A stretch of DNA of 64,000 nt from NCBI RefSeq assembly GCF_031755915.1, contig NC_083383.1, positions 31,723,501-31,787,500 of the forward strand. The letters run 5' to 3'. The notes beneath the pieces were generated by a model. The model ran no database searches. It was not told the origin of the DNA and saw only the letters and a program-made list of their open reading frames with translations. Origin of the DNA: Ziziphus jujuba (taxonomy: Eukaryota > Streptophyta > Magnoliopsida > Rosales > Rhamnaceae). Both the position numbers and the translations under genes were made by a program. Every line of letters begins with the position of its first letter. The stretch's first letter is position 1. Shown here piece by piece: positions 23,163-36,885 of the stretch.

Positions 23163-24217
23163 ATTCAAAATATATTTCTTTCTAGTGATTAGAAGAAAAT
23201 TAATCAAATTGATAATCAATATCTACTTCAAACCCTCATGTAAATTTAGAAGGGAAAATTACAAATACCTCTTACCCCACTAAAATTTGGATAATAACCA
23301 CTTACCCTCATTGCAATTAATTATTGGTTAAATTGAGTTCTGAAAGTCTATTGTAGGCTTCTATATATGGCAAAATAAAAATCAAAATGTTATTAATTTT
23401 ATCATTCTTTTTTTTAAATAACAATATGCATTAAAAAAAATGCAATTCATTTGATTTTCTATTTATATTGTTAGTCACTATATAAACCCAATATTATTAA
23501 ATTAATGTATGAAAAATATATTTGATCAATATAAAATATCACAACTTTAGTTTATCCTTTTTTCTTATTTAACAATATATAGTAAAAATATAATTGATCA
23601 CCTTCCTATTTATATTTTTAGTCATTATATAAATGCAATATCTTTTAGAAAATAATATATATATATATATATATCTAATGTACATTATTATAAAGTAAAT
23701 GAGATTTAATAACTTAATATTTGTCTTGATGTAGAAGGGTTAAAATGAATATTGCATGAGCCCATCTAGTCAAAATTGAAGGGTGCTATGCGAAATTATG
23801 CAGACCGAAGGGGGTAAGTGATGATTTTTCAAACCTTTGTATCTAGATGAATTTTCATCAAATCTTGAAAGGGTAGTTGAAATTTTCAATTCAAATTATG
23901 CCAAAGTTTTCAGGGAAAAATTACTTAAAAATAAGCTTAGAAAACTTATATGAGTACAAAAGGTATTGATTAGTAATTTTTCCAAAATAAATTATGAGAT
24001 CTATTAAATAAGTGAAGATGGACATATGCACATTTCTAAAGTCTAGTAGGTATGATTACCTTGTAAATGATAACCCACGGAAAACAACCAATTAAATCAA
24101 AAGTAGAGAGAATCCTGTGAAAGAGATTTGGAATTATGTAACGTATGAGTGTTGTATTAATAATGTATCAAGAAAGAAACTTGCAAGTAGAAAAATAGAA
24201 CTTAGCAAAAAATTTAC

Positions 24218-24431
24218 CGATAATAGTCACGTGTTCTGTGAATGATTCCTCTGTCCCAGAGGTACCACTCTAAACAATAGTCAAGAATGCCTATTAGGCA
24301 TATTGCTCCATCCACCACCATAATCGGCCATGATATTCCACAGGGAAACAGAAAGCCGAACTCGAACGGAGTCAAGAAAGATAAGCAAATGGCCATAAAA
24401 GTCGTGAAATATTCCCAACATGGATACCACC
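24218..24431 (-). pseudogene. SKOR/GORK-like K+ channel exon: S1-S2
   Basis: Preceded by acceptor-like TATGTAG and ending at donor CG|GTAAAT. It encodes WYPCWEYFTTFMAICLSFLT then PFEFGFLFP, matching the S1 signature RWY..W..F......TPLEFGFF of SKOR/GORK, followed by a hydrophobic S2-like stretch (VVDGAICLIGI). The end is diverged and probably frameshifted. It lies upstream of the pore exon on the same strand, in the correct order, with the S3 region not found between them. Confidence 0.65.
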
Positions 24432-24783
24432 TACATATTCGTATAGCATATTAAATTTTATATGATATTTTAAATTTAAATTCAAATATTTGTTGTAATT
24501 ACATGAAACGAATAAGCATTATATATATCTCTATAAACATATTTCATTTTCAATATGTTAGAATTAGAGACAGTTTCTATCCCACTAATTTGGTAAGTGT
24601 TAAAAACTATCAGTTGACTAAGATTTAAGTATTAAATCATTAATTATCATTATATCATATACATATATAAATATATATGATATATATGTATATGTCATTT
24701 GGATATAATCTATATGTAACCTGATGATTAAACTATATTTTGATATAATAGGTATATGTTATGTTTTTAATTTATCTTATTCT

Positions 24784-24820
<37 letters not shown>

Positions 24821-25904
24821 TATACATATAACAAGAATAGTATTAATTAAGAAAAATTGCTTTTAAAATACAAAATTTTAAGAAAAAAGAGGACATATTT
24901 TGAAACAGGGATAGCTAAATGATTTAAGTTTTGACAGAAAACCTTTTTTAAAATAATAATAATAATAATAATAAAATATAAAATATAAAACAAACAAACA
25001 AACAAATTCTTGAATAAAAGCTATGTTAACTTTTATCCAGTTTAGTGAAAAGTGAAAAACAGAGATGGTGAAAGATTTAGAAATAGGTACACGGAAAAAA
25101 TAAAATGAGGGTTGGAAAGACAATAAAATATTTATTAATAAATTAGAACTGATAAAATTTATTGAATCTTTGTTAATTTGGAAAATAATTATATTTTTCC
25201 GTAATAAAAGTTCAACTACTTATTAGGATAGTACTGTTTTTTGTAAATTTCATCAAATTTCAATTTGCAGCAAGTTGGGGCCCAGAACTTTAGGTGGCCC
25301 AACTAGGCCCAAATTTAGATAAGTAAAAAAACCTAAGGCCGAATTCAAATACTCATACGGCCCGATTAGGTTTCTTATAATAGGAAAAATTACAAGCTAC
25401 AAGCCCAAAATATTCAATGGATCGATCGACAAAAGAATAAGGGCTAAGTATTGTGTTCTGTGTTTTAGCCCATTAAATTACTTTTTAAGACAACCTTTTT
25501 ATATAAATATTAAAGATTATCAATTAAAGTTTTCTGTCCATTGATGTTCATACGCGTGTGTGTGTGTGTGTGGGTGTGTGTGTGTGTGTGTGTGTGTATA
25601 ATTATTCATTGTTGTTACATTGTCAAATTTAAGCACATTAGTTTTCATTAAATTCACAAATACTATCATATCTAAAGCACCAAATTTAGCATGTTTAATT
25701 TACGTGATAAATAAACAGAATCACATATCAAATTTTAACATCTTTAATTTACGGCTTAAATAAACAGAATCAAATACGTAAATTAATAAACGAATAAGAG
25801 AAATTTCCTTATCATACTCAATATACCTTTACTAGCAGTGGCTTGCACATTTCAAAATCCTTTTTTATTTTTTAATTTAATTTTCGTGATTAAGTTTAAA
25901 AAAT
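24432..25904. other. AT-rich spacer; possible intron of the channel copy
   Basis: Contains an (AT)n run near 24790-24815, (AAT)n near 24955-24974 and (TG)n at 25555-25599. Bases 25278-25450 carry several GGCCCA/GCCCA motifs and an AAAACCTAA box. No reading frame of interest. Confidence 0.45.
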
Positions 25905-25949
25905 TCAATTGCAATTATAACTAAAAGAAAGGGTAGTAATAGTATACCT

Positions 25950-26498
25950 GGTAAGGAATTGGAGCAGTCGGTTGGGCGTTGATGTAACCATGTTTTGTTG
26001 AGGAATTGGGTTAGCTTCTGTTTCTCTTCCGCTGGTGTAAAGCACTTCCAATTCGACATCTCCTTCCTCAAGCCAACAGTGGAGATGGTTTCTGACTTCA
26101 TTCCAGCCACCATCCATTTCCAAATCTAGAGCAGTGCTCGAACTCCTTCTGTCGATGAATAAGGCAATGGTGGCATCTCCGATCACCAATACCATCGTTG
26201 GTAGTGCTGGTGGTGGTGGTGGTGGTGGTGCTGCCGCTGTTGTCTGACCAGAAGCCTGCGCTTCCTCAATGATTTGATTGACATCATCTGTTTGTGTTGG
26301 TAGTGCTGGCATAGATGGTGGCGCCTAATGAGAGGAATGCAATGGTGCTAGCGATTCTAGTGGTGTATGAGCAGAAGGGTTTTGGTGCTCTCCGTGGGTG
26401 GTGCCATGCTCTGAAGGAAGATTCTAGTGCTCTCTAGTTTCACCCTCTGACATGGGATTGGCGATTTCACTAGATAGACCAGAGCTGCTATTCCCCAT
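25950..26498 (-). pseudogene. Proline-rich N-terminal exon-like sequence, copy 1
   Basis: ATG 26498 reads MGNSSSGLSSEIANPMSEGE. It stops at a TAG after REH and again after HSSH (both probable CAG to TAG changes), and stays open afterwards. A run of seven prolines (AAAPPPPPPPALP) and LDLEMDGGWNEV follow. The stretch ends at a donor-like ACCAG|GTATAC at 25950. It lies upstream of the channel S1 exon on the same strand, so it could be the channel's first exon. That link is positional only; I do not recognise the protein. Related copies: 35920-36430 and 44990-45315. Confidence 0.4.
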
Positions 26499-26991
26499 TT
26501 TCAAAGGCTGCTAAACACACAAGGAAAACAGGAGAGAAAGAAAATAAAAATAGAGAAAACAATTTCTCTTAACTATTCACACAAATTACAAAAAGCACTA
26601 TCGTTAAAACAAGCGACTAAAAAAAATCCCTAAAACGATTAAAGGAAAAGTTCAAAACTAAGCTAGCAGAAGAATGAAAATTCCATCGGAGCTACAAAAA
26701 TTATCAACGAAAATGAAATTTATGAATGAAATAAGTAAAACTTTGAAATCATCCAAGAAATTACCAGAAAGTAAAACAGAAAACATCAATGAGGGAATAA
26801 ATTATCAATAATGGATGAATAATATTTGGAACTTTCATTTTCGCTACCTATTAGTATGTATAGAAAACATATCTAAAATCTATATAGCAAGAGAGATCTT
26901 ACCGATGCAAATGCACACTCAAAGCACCGGAGAATTTCTCTTTCTCGTAGAGAGAGAGAGCCAAAATCTCACCCATAGGAAATGTCAGAAG

Positions 26992-27530
26992 TAGGCCTGG
27001 TAACATGTCGTGTTAAATCGTGTTCATATCGTGTTGTGTTGTATTCATGTGGAATTAAGTTAACCCAAGTACGACTCATTAAGCTTTCGTATAAAAATAG
27101 ATAAATCCAAACTCATTCGATAAATTATCATATAACTCGTCACCTAACCCATTAACCCATTAATGATAAATATAAATTTGAAAATAAATTTCACTTAATT
27201 TTGAAATAATAAAATAATATTTTTAAAAAAAATTACAAAAATTCTTGTTTGTTTTTAGAATTTTTAAAAATTAAACCAAAAAAGAACAAATTAATACATG
27301 TTTAATAATAAATAAAGTAATTTTAATATTATAAAACTTATGTAATTATCAAAATACCTCTCTTTAATGAATCTAATGGGTTTATTATGTTTATCGTATT
27401 TCACCTGTTAAAATCTGTTAATTTATTGGGTGTTATTGGGTGATACTGATACGGACCCGACACGATATCGTTAATCCAAATCCGTAAATTATGGTGTGGG
27501 TTCGGGTCTTGTGAGATTTTGTCAGGCCTA
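26992..27530. mobile_element. hAT-like MITE, copy 1 (539 bp)
   Basis: Termini TAGGCCTG and CAGGCCTA are inverted. GTCAGAAG stands on both sides (26984-26991, 27531-27538), an exact 8-bp TSD as made by hAT transposases. The interior is AT-rich, rich in TCGTGTT/AACCCATTA-type words, and codes for nothing visible. Confidence 0.9.
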
Positions 27531-27549
27531 GTCAGAAGCATGATATAAG

Positions 27550-27694
27550 TATAACAGCCTAATCTACCTGCATGAGATATTATCCGTTTTGGGACCAGCC
27601 CGGACGTTTTTAAAAGGCCTTTTAAGAGAAATATATCCACACCCTCTTATAAGGCATGATTCGTTCTCCTTTCCAACCAATATGGGATCTCACA
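27550..27694 (-). mobile_element. Solo LTR of the TRIM family
   Basis: Resembles the LTR at 234-408, with shared 'gatattatccg.tttggga', 'tatccacac.ctcttataag' and 'ctttccaacc' blocks. TSD-like ATAAG (27545-27549) and GTAAG (27695-27699). The duplicate region near 44211 has the uninterrupted GTAAG site, an empty-site control. Confidence 0.85.
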
Positions 27695-27699
27695 GTAAG

Positions 27700-29992
27700 T
27701 GTGTGCTTTTATTTATTTATTTAAAAAATAAAATAAAATATTTAAAAATTAAGGAGAGTGTATTCAATTTAGAATTTGAAGTATTTTAAAAGTTTTTAAA
27801 AGTTTAGAAGTATTCGATTTAGATTTGAAAGGAGTTCATACAAGTCTAATGATATTCAATTCAGATTTTGATGGATTTTATAAAAGTCTATTAAAATCTA
27901 AATGTATTCAATTAGGACTTTGTAGAATTTTTTTAAAATCTAGTGGTATTAAAAAAGTCATTGATTTTAAAAGACTTTAATATATAATGGATTTTAATAG
28001 ATTTGAAAGGATTTTAATAGTAAAATTGTGAAGAAAATTATCAATATGAAATTCAACCTTAAACCCAAAGATTTCGTTAAATTCTTATAAAATCTCTATG
28101 GAATCTGTAGAATTCCATAACAATTCATCAAATCCTTTAAAATCTATAACTCATTTTAAATCCATCAAATTTTAAATTAAATACAACTCCCTAATATTTT
28201 AATCCCACAATATTAGGCTCATATCACCTAGATGGTTCAGGCCCACCAAATCCACAATATTATTCATTTAAGTTTATTCTCAAAAAAAGATAAAAGTAAT
28301 TATTATTATTATTATTTTTTCTTGATCCCTTAGACGTGTGTGTATATATATATATATATATTTAAAAATGTAATTGATATATAATAATTTATAAAATAAA
28401 ATATCAACAAATTAGTAATGAAAAGATAATAACATTATAGACTTAGAAAGAAAAGTTAAATAAAGTGAAACCTAAACTGTTAAATGAAAAATTAGTTACA
28501 TAATTATCTTATTATATTTTGGACACATTCGAATATGCACACTCATGTTTTTCCATAATAATCTTGCTATTTGATTTTCATATATATAGAATGTAAATAA
28601 TATTTGTGTATTATTTTAAATTTCAATGGGTCATGGATTACATCACCATGCAAAGCACGTTGATTAAATATCATTAATTTTCTAATGTAAGTTTTAATAA
28701 TATATTTTATTAATATAACCATGGATAAAGGTGGTTGCATAAATAATGACATCATTAACTTATTTATTTTGATTTTAAAAATTAACAGAGATAGATAATA
28801 TGATAGTATGGTCTAACAATGCACTAAGCACATTACAATTTATACATGTTTATTATACATACAGTTATTAACATAGTATAGTCCAAAGCCACATATTTAT
28901 TATACAGACAGTTACTATTATAGTGTAATCCAATTAGTATTATTCCATCTACTCTACTACAACATAATAATATCTCAAAAAGTGCCCAATGGTCACAGTC
29001 CATAAACATTTTTTTTTAATTTAATTTTATTTTTTAACTTTTCTTGGTTTAATTTCTACGCTTTTTTTTCCCCCCCTGTTTCTACCCCATTTCTTTTTTT
29101 TTTTTTTAAATAAAAATATGAGCAACCAAATATATGTTCTTTATTTTGCTATTCCTAAGCACTGCAATATGGTTTCATCCCGACTGCGCCATAGTTAACG
29201 ATAATCATGTCCCAACTTCTTAAGCGATACTTAATTAGCAAATATAATTATCATTTCCTGGCAATTTAATTGGATTCAAAATTTTATTGACAAACTATTA
29301 TTTTATTGAAATACTAAAATAGTAGACATGACAAGTTCTTCATGATAAAAGCCATGAAGGGTGCACAATACGTTCATGCCACAGAATGTGATAAAATCTG
29401 GTACTGATGATACCGTAACAAATAATTTGACATAATATTTCACTAACAATATATTTCCAATAGAATGATAATAATAAAAGAAACATAAAATATATACATC
29501 AATTCACGAATATATGACCCAAGAAAGAATTTATCTATTTACCAAAAGAAGAAAAAAAAAAAAAAAACGAAGGAATTTATCTGACAAAAATATGGACTTG
29601 TACAACAACCATGCCCAATTCCTGTACCAAACGTCATTAACTCCCAAATGTTTTCTTTCTCTGAATTCAAGTCATAACCTATTTAGTCATGGATGGATCT
29701 AATTTTTCTTTTTTATCTCTGTGACGATAGAACTTTGGCAAAACATTTAGTCATTGCATAAAATTCTTAATGGAAAACAAAAATAGTTGATGAATTATAT
29801 ATACTGACTAATAATTTATCTAGTAAAGAAGTTAAAGTGAAACAAAAATTAATAAGTTATATGTACATACTAATTAAGCTTATCTGAAAAATATTTTTAA
29901 CAATGGACAAATAGGGGGGGAAAAAAAGACAAATAGAAGTTGAGCATCAAGCAAGTTTCATTTAATAATGAGGGCAAATTGGGCAATGAAAT
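27700..29992. repeat. AT-rich segment duplicated at 44210-44960 and 47720-48800
   Basis: 27700-28380 matches 44210-44960. 28360-28990 matches 47740-48380. 29100-29280 matches 48560-48760. No gene seen. The left copy is continuous, and the right one is split by about 2.8 kb at 44963-47790. Confidence 0.75.
29280..29520. repeat. Repeat unit seen three times (also 31965-32200, 34020-34250)
   Basis: Shared text: 'aaagccatgaagggtgcacaa', 'cacagaatgtgataaaatct', 'ctattgata' in varying states of decay. No protein is visible. Confidence 0.7.
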
Positions 29993-30535
29993 TAGGTTTG
30001 GCGAAATCTCACATGACACAATAATACAACACGAACCCACATGATAATTTACGTGTTTCGGTTGACGATATCATATTGGGTCTGTATCAGTGTCACCCAA
30101 TAAAATCAAATAAATTAACGAGTTTTAACGGGTGAAACACAACAAATCCATTCAACCCATTAAAGAAAGGTATTTTGGTAATTATATAAGTTTTATAATA
30201 TTAAAATTACTTATTTTATTGTTAAACATATATTAATTTATTCTTTTTTAATATAATTTTAAAAAAATCTAAAAACAAACAAGAATTTTTGTATTTTTTT
30301 AAAAAAATTATTTTATTATTTCAAAACTAAGTAAAATTTAAATTTTCAAATTTGTATTTGTCATTAACAGGTTAACAGACTGGGTGATAGGTTATACGAT
30401 AATTTATCGAATGGGTTCGGATTTATTTTCTTTCACATGAAAAGTTAATGGGTTGTATTTAAATTAACTTAATTCTATAAAAATATGACACAACACGACA
30501 CGAATACAATTTAACATGACACATTGCCAAGCCTA
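29993..30535. mobile_element. hAT-like MITE, copy 2 (543 bp, opposite orientation)
   Basis: Starts TAGGTTTGGC and ends GCCAAGCCTA. Exact 8-bp TSD AATGAAAT at 29985-29992 and 30536-30543. The interior is the reverse complement of the other copies. Confidence 0.9.
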
Positions 30536-30996
30536 AATGAAATGAGCCAGCTTGCCGGCTATGTAATGAAATTAGGGAGCTGCGTGTTCATACTGTGTTG
30601 TGGGTGTGGGTGTTGATTCGTTGTGTACGTACAGAGTTAGCAAAAGGCTGGTTTAATTTCATCACAATTTTCAGTTTCAGATTCTCAAATGAAAATAAAT
30701 TTTATATTTATACAAAATTTTCTTATTGGCTAAGTCTGAATCTTCTAAATTCTTGCAATTTTAAATAATAAAACCTCCCAAATCCGTTTTACTTTTGGTG
30801 CTATATAGAAAAGCATATTCTATGTTTCAAAAAATTAGCATTGACATTGACCTTAATAATAATTAATCCTTTTAAAGGATACATACATAACAAATTGAGG
30901 GAAAAAAAACAATGATAGAAGAAGAATTTCAGAATAATCAATTGGTTTTCGTATAAAACATCCAAATTGATCAATATCATCATCATCATCATCATC

Positions 30997-31029
<33 letters not shown>

Positions 31030-33067
31030 GGGAAATGTAATTTCTTATATTTTTTGAAAAACATATGTATCTAATTGAAAATATGTTGTTTCTATTGAAA
31101 AAAAAAAAAAATCAATGCAATTACCAAGTTTGTTAATGTCCTTTTTAATATGTCAAATAATTGAATAGAACTGTCATAATATGCAAACAAAAATTTATTA
31201 TTTTTGAAAAAAATGGTCAATTAAATGAATTGATAATTGTTTTAAAAAAAAAAATTGATGATTTTTGGTTAGCATGGATGGTTAATTGTCTAACAAGAAA
31301 TTGGAAATGGAATACGCTAAAATAAAAGATTCAGAATATCTTTGCATGACTAATAATAATATCAAAGCCGCTATTTGGTTTGATGGGATGTAAGACAAAT
31401 TTGAGACGGGAGAAAGGCGGGAAGAGTAAGAGTGGACCCTGCATTTTCTGTTCATTTTGTTTTGTTTGTACAAACGTGAACGTGGCAGGAAAAGTTGTTT
31501 TTCCCTGATCACTATCTTTTTTTTTTTTTTTTTCAATTGTGATAAAATATTAGTAAATTTAAATGCTATTAGTTAGTTTCCTTTCCAAACAAAATTTTGA
31601 GGGTATTTTTGTCTTTGGATTTGTTTTTGAACTTTTATTTGTCGTAATAAATTTTATTTTAGATATGAAGACAAAATATATTATTACAAAAAATATGTAC
31701 ATATGGATATAATAAGTCATTTAACACATTTAGTTTTGCTCAATTTATGTCTTAAGAGATTATATCCAGCATTTTTTATGCGTTACAATTTACAAAAATA
31801 AAAAAATAAAAAAACCTATCTATATATATATATATATATCGATTTGAATTGAATTTGTGAGAGTTAACTAAGATTATAAAGTGAAGGACAATTGCTCTCC
31901 ACAGGGAAAAAAAAATGTATATGATGTCTTTTTCATAATGAACTATAATTTTATTTAAAAAAAAAATAGACATTAGACAAATCCTTCATGGAGAAAGCCA
32001 TAAAGGAGGCAAAAGGCTATCATAGCACAGAATATGATAGAATCTTGTCCTATTGATATTAGAGATGACGATGTTTTTGGAATAAAAAACATTAACCCAA
32101 AAGAAAAGGGGTATAACTTTAGACACCAAGATAATAATTTACGACTCGAAAACGAATTTATTTGACAAAATCATGGACTTAACACAATTCCTAGGAGCAC
32201 CAAATTTCTATGACTATTTGATTGTCACAACTTCTGAAAATGAACCAACTCATAACCTTTTAAGTCATGGATGGATCCGATTTTCCTTTTTTTTTTTTTT
32301 TCCTTTTTTTTTCTGTTACAAAAGAAGTTTCGTATAAAATTAATCATGCATTCAAAATTTATTTGAAAACAAAAATAATGAATGAATTATACGTATATAA
32401 TTAATAAGCTGAAAGATTAAAACATCATTTTAGTCAAATATATAGATTGCCTGATGGTTTAACTAAAAGTGTAGCAAAAAATGAAATATAAAATGGTTAT
32501 AGTGAAAATTTCTAAAATATAAATTCATTTGCGGTAAAAGTATCAAAACGTAAGGGCCAAAATGAAAATTTTCCATTGACCAAAATAGCCCCAAAAAATA
32601 AATCTATAAAAATAAAAAATAAAAAATATGAAGGAAAAAGAATTCCAGAATAATCAATTGGTTCCTCATGACACTTTTAAATTCTTATCATCATCATCAT
32701 AATAATAATAAATGGGAAATGTAATTTCTTATAATTTTCAAATAATTAAGTAGTACTGTGATAATATGCAGCAAAGAAATTTATTATTTTGAAAGAAAAG
32801 TGATCAATTAAATGAATTGATGATTTTAAATGAGTTGATGATTTTAATTCATACACACAAAGGGAAAAAAAAAAAAGGAATTGATGATTTTTGATTCGCA
32901 TGCATGATTAAGTGTTATGCAAGAAATAGGAGTACATGACTATATTATATTGGAAATGGGAGATACTAAAATAAAAGATTCAGAATCTCTTGCATGACTA
33001 GTAATAATATCAAAGCTTTTCAGCAAAATAACAATAATAATAATAATGTCAAAGGTGCTATTTGGCT
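30536..33067. other. AT-rich spacer with internal duplications
   Basis: 30950-31540 resembles 32640-33060 plus 33613-33760, shared words including 'aattgatgatttttg', 'gcatgactaataataatatcaaag' and 'gggatgtaagacaaattt'. ATC/AAT microsatellite at about 30975-31027. No gene seen. Confidence 0.6.
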
Positions 33068-33612
33068 TAGGTCTGACAACGTGTTATGTTAAATCGTATT
33101 CGTATCGTATTGTGTCGTATTCATGTGGAATTAAGTTAACCCAAATACAACCCATTAAACTTTCGTGTAAAAATAGATAAATCCAAACTCATTCGATAAA
33201 TTATCGTATAATCCATCACTCAACCCGTAAACCTATTAACGATAATTACGAATTTGAAAATTTAAATTCAATTAGCTTTGAAATAATAAAATAATATTTT
33301 TTAAAAAATATTATTGTTTGTTTTTAGAATTTTTAAAAATTAAACCAAAAAAGAACAAATTAATACATGTTTAATAATAAATTAAATAATTTTAATATTA
33401 TAAAACTTATATAATTATCAAAATACCCTTCTTTAACAAGTCTAATAGATTTATCATGTTTATCGTGTTTCACCCATTAAAAACCGTTAATTTATTGGGT
33501 GTTATCGGGTGATACTGATACGGATCAAACACGATATTATCAACCCAAATTCATAAATTACCATGTGGGTTCGTATCGTATTATCGTGTCATGTGAGATT
33601 TTATCAGGTCTA
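33068..33612. mobile_element. hAT-like MITE, copy 3 (545 bp)
   Basis: Starts TAGGTCTGACAAC and ends TATCAGGTCTA. Exact 8-bp TSD ATTTGGCT at 33060-33067 and 33613-33620. The paralogous segment near 31371-31385 reads GCTATTTGGTTTGATGGG without the insert, an empty-site control. Confidence 0.92.
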
Positions 33613-34309
33613 ATTTGGCTTCATGGGATGTAAGACAAATTTGATATGGGATAAAGGCATAAAGAGTGTAGGATTGGACTCCGCACCTTTTGACGTTTTC
33701 TATAATTTGTTCATACAATCTTTGGCCAAAAAAAAATTATTTTTTCATGATCATTATCTCTCATAATTTTAATTTTTAATTGTGACAAACTATTGGTAAA
33801 TTTAAAGGCTATTATTGGTTAGTTTCCAAATAAAATCTAAGGGTAATTTTGTTTTTGGATTTGTTTTCAAATTTTTACTTATCTTAATACATCTTATTAT
33901 AAGTCTTTAAAATTTTTTTCTTTTAAATTTCATAACAAATTTTTTGAAAAGGTAGGTCAAAAAACCTGAAAATAATTTTTTAGGACATAAAAGGGATATT
34001 TATAAAAAAAAATACTAATTATAATTAAAAAAGCCGTAAAGGGTGCAAAAGACTATTGCACAAAATATGATAGAATTTTATACTATTGATACAAATAGAT
34101 AATTTAATATAACATTTCACTGACAATGTTTTTGCAATAAAAAAAAAGTTCAAAAAAAAAAAATAAAGGTATAACTTTAGACACAAAGACAATAATTTAT
34201 GACTCAAAAAGGAATTTATCACAAAAACATGGACTTAAGTCTTATGCCACCATGCCCAATTCCATCAAGTTAAACCAATAAGATAAAATTAGCAGTAACA
34301 AAAAGAGAC

Positions 34310-35660
34310 ATTAATATTTCAAATTCAAGCTCCCATAAGGGATATTTCTGTTTTTTTCCTTGCAAATCAAATCAAAAATAATTTGACATTTGCCCAAAGA
34401 AGAATACAACACCAAGAGTGAAAAACCAATGCACACATCACATACATAAATTATGTGTCTATATATATATATATATCATTTTTTCCTTAATATATAATCT
34501 TGTAACACAACATTTCAACTAGAAAAATCTTGCTACATTCAAAATCCAAGCTAAAATTAAGAACATATCACAAATACTAATGTGCTGACATTCGATCCAG
34601 TAAAATGTTCCATTTAAAGTTTTGAACCACTTTCTTATTGAATGAATGGTAATTAACGTACGTACAGATAACTTTACTATTGAAATTTCAACATCCAATA
34701 AATTTAATGCTTAATGAACATATATAGAGGAAAAAAAAATTAGTAAATTGGGATAAATAACACAATTAGAGTCATAGTTCAAAGAGCAAATATCTACTAG
34801 TTCTAACACAACATTTCTTCTCATCAATTGCAGCATATTGTTCTATCACACCAAAAAAAGAAAAAGAAAAAAGGACATTAAATACAATTGCAACGTTAAA
34901 TATATGCCTTTTTCCTCTCTATATATAGGGTATGTATAACAATTAATTGGATCTTGAAAAAATTATTATTTTCTCAATTGTATATCCATTACAACATATA
35001 AATATATCCATTACAACATATAAATTTAAACAAAATATCCATAAAGTAAAAGTAATAAGATAAAGAGACACTAATATCTCAAGTTTAGGCTCCCATAAAG
35101 GGGTATTTCTGTTTTTTTTCCTTGCAAACCAAATTAAAAGTAATTTGACATTTGCCCAAAGTAGAATACAACACCAAGTGTGAAAAACCAATGCGCACAT
35201 CACATAAATAAATTATATAATATATATATATATATATGCCCTCAATGTATAATCTTGTAATACAACATTTCAACTAGAAAAATCTTGCTATGTTCAAAAT
35301 CCAGCTAAAATTAAGAACATATCAAGAATACCAACGTGTTGATGTTCTATCTATTAAAATGTTCCATTTAAGCTTTGAACAATATTCTTGTTGAATGAAT
35401 GGTAATTACTGTACATACAGATAACTTTACTACTGAAATTTCAAGATCCAATAAGTTAATGATTAATGAACATATATAGAAAAAAAAATTAGTAAATTGG
35501 TATAAATAACACAATTAGAGTCATAGTTCAAAAACCAAATATTTGTTTATTCTAACGCAACATTTCTTCTCATCAATCGTAGTGTATTGGTCTATCACAA
35601 CTTAAAAAAAAAAAAAAAAAAGGAACATTAAATACAGTTGCAACATTAAATATATGCCTT
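34310..35660. repeat. Tandem duplication, unit about 750 bp
   Basis: 34310-34900 and 35050-35650 share long matching runs: 'ggctcccataaaggggtatttctg', 'ccttgcaaaccaaat', 'acaacaccaag.gtgaaaaacc', 'caacatttcaactagaaaaa', 'acatttcttctcatcaat'. A more diverged piece of the same unit occurs at 47040-47110. No gene seen. Confidence 0.85.
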
Positions 35661-35919
35661 TTTCCAACATGAAATACATTGTTTTTTTTATTAATATATA
35701 TATATATATATATTGTTTTTTTTTTGCTCTGGTGTTTTTTTATTACTATTATGTTAGTTGGATGTTATGTTCAAATTAGTTTCATTAAATTCTCAAATCA
35801 CATCATATCTAGAGCATAATAATTTAAACAAATACCTTAATTTACAAATAGAAAAAGTAAAATAAATAAAATACGTAGAAGGTCTAATTGATATAGTAAA
35901 TTATGAAAAGGTTTTCAAA

Positions 35920-36430
35920 GGTGGCAGTGGTACATGGTAAGGAATTGGTTTGGGAGCTCTCTAGGTGGGCTTCTTTGCCTTCTCTGGTTGTTTGCTTCCA
36001 AATCCATGACTGTCACTCTCGGCCTTCTCAGATTATCCAAGGTCCTTCTCCTCTCTAACAAATCTATTTCCGACGAGATGTCGCTCCGGCGGTGACCCAT
36101 TTCCAAGTCCAACCACATGAATCTTCTTCTAAGAATGTTGGCTTGAAATGTGGTATGATGGTGGCATCTCCATGTACCTCTACCCTCCTACGTGGTACTG
36201 GTGGTGGGTTGGGGATTATGGTGGCGGTGGAACCTCTATTCCCCTCAGGTTTTGGTTGTTGTGGTGCTCCTGCTAGAGGTTGAATCTCCATTGTCCCCAT
36301 TGGTAGGGGTGGTGGTGGGAGTGGGGGTGGCAAATTAGCATCCCTTGCTACCTCCAAAGCTGGGAAATTAGCATCCACTCCATTGTGGAAAAATTTCCAT
36401 GAAAAGAAAAGCATCTGGGCCCATTGTAAC
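35920..36430 (-). pseudogene. Proline-rich N-terminal exon-like sequence, copy 2
   Basis: Two overlapping minus-strand frames together cover it: 36064-36414 (DANLPPPLPPPPLPMGTMEI and VHGDATIIPHFKPTFL) and 35915-36118 (MWLDLEMGHRRSDI and ELPNQFLT). The GDATI and LDLEM words and the closing ATTCCTTACCA match copy 1 at 25950-26498. Frames change between the words, so it is probably dead. Function unknown. Confidence 0.4.
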
Positions 36431-36885
36431 CACCACCTGCAAAATTAAGATTCATTTGGTGTTATCATGGTTCAAACATACAATTAAAAAACAAAATTAA
36501 GTTTACATGCTTTTATAAAGAGGCAAGAACAAGGAAAATTAATTAATTAATTAAAGGAACCAAGCAAAGAGAGAAGAAAAACAGAAACAAAATATCCATC
36601 GAGTAAAGGTCGTTTTTTCATGGTTCATGCATATCATCATTCATCAACAAGGCATAGAAAATTTTCACATTACTCTCTAGAGACAAAAATGGGAGAAACC
36701 GAGAATTTATCAATGAATAATATCTTATTGCTCAATTTGATAATATTTACCAATCCAAATGCATGTACACCCAAGCTAGGGATTCTCTCTCTCTCTCTCT
36801 CTACTTTCTTACTTATCAAAATATATACACTCTAAGCTTGAGTGTTTTCTCTTTTATAGAGAGAGAAAATTTACCCAGAATCTTG

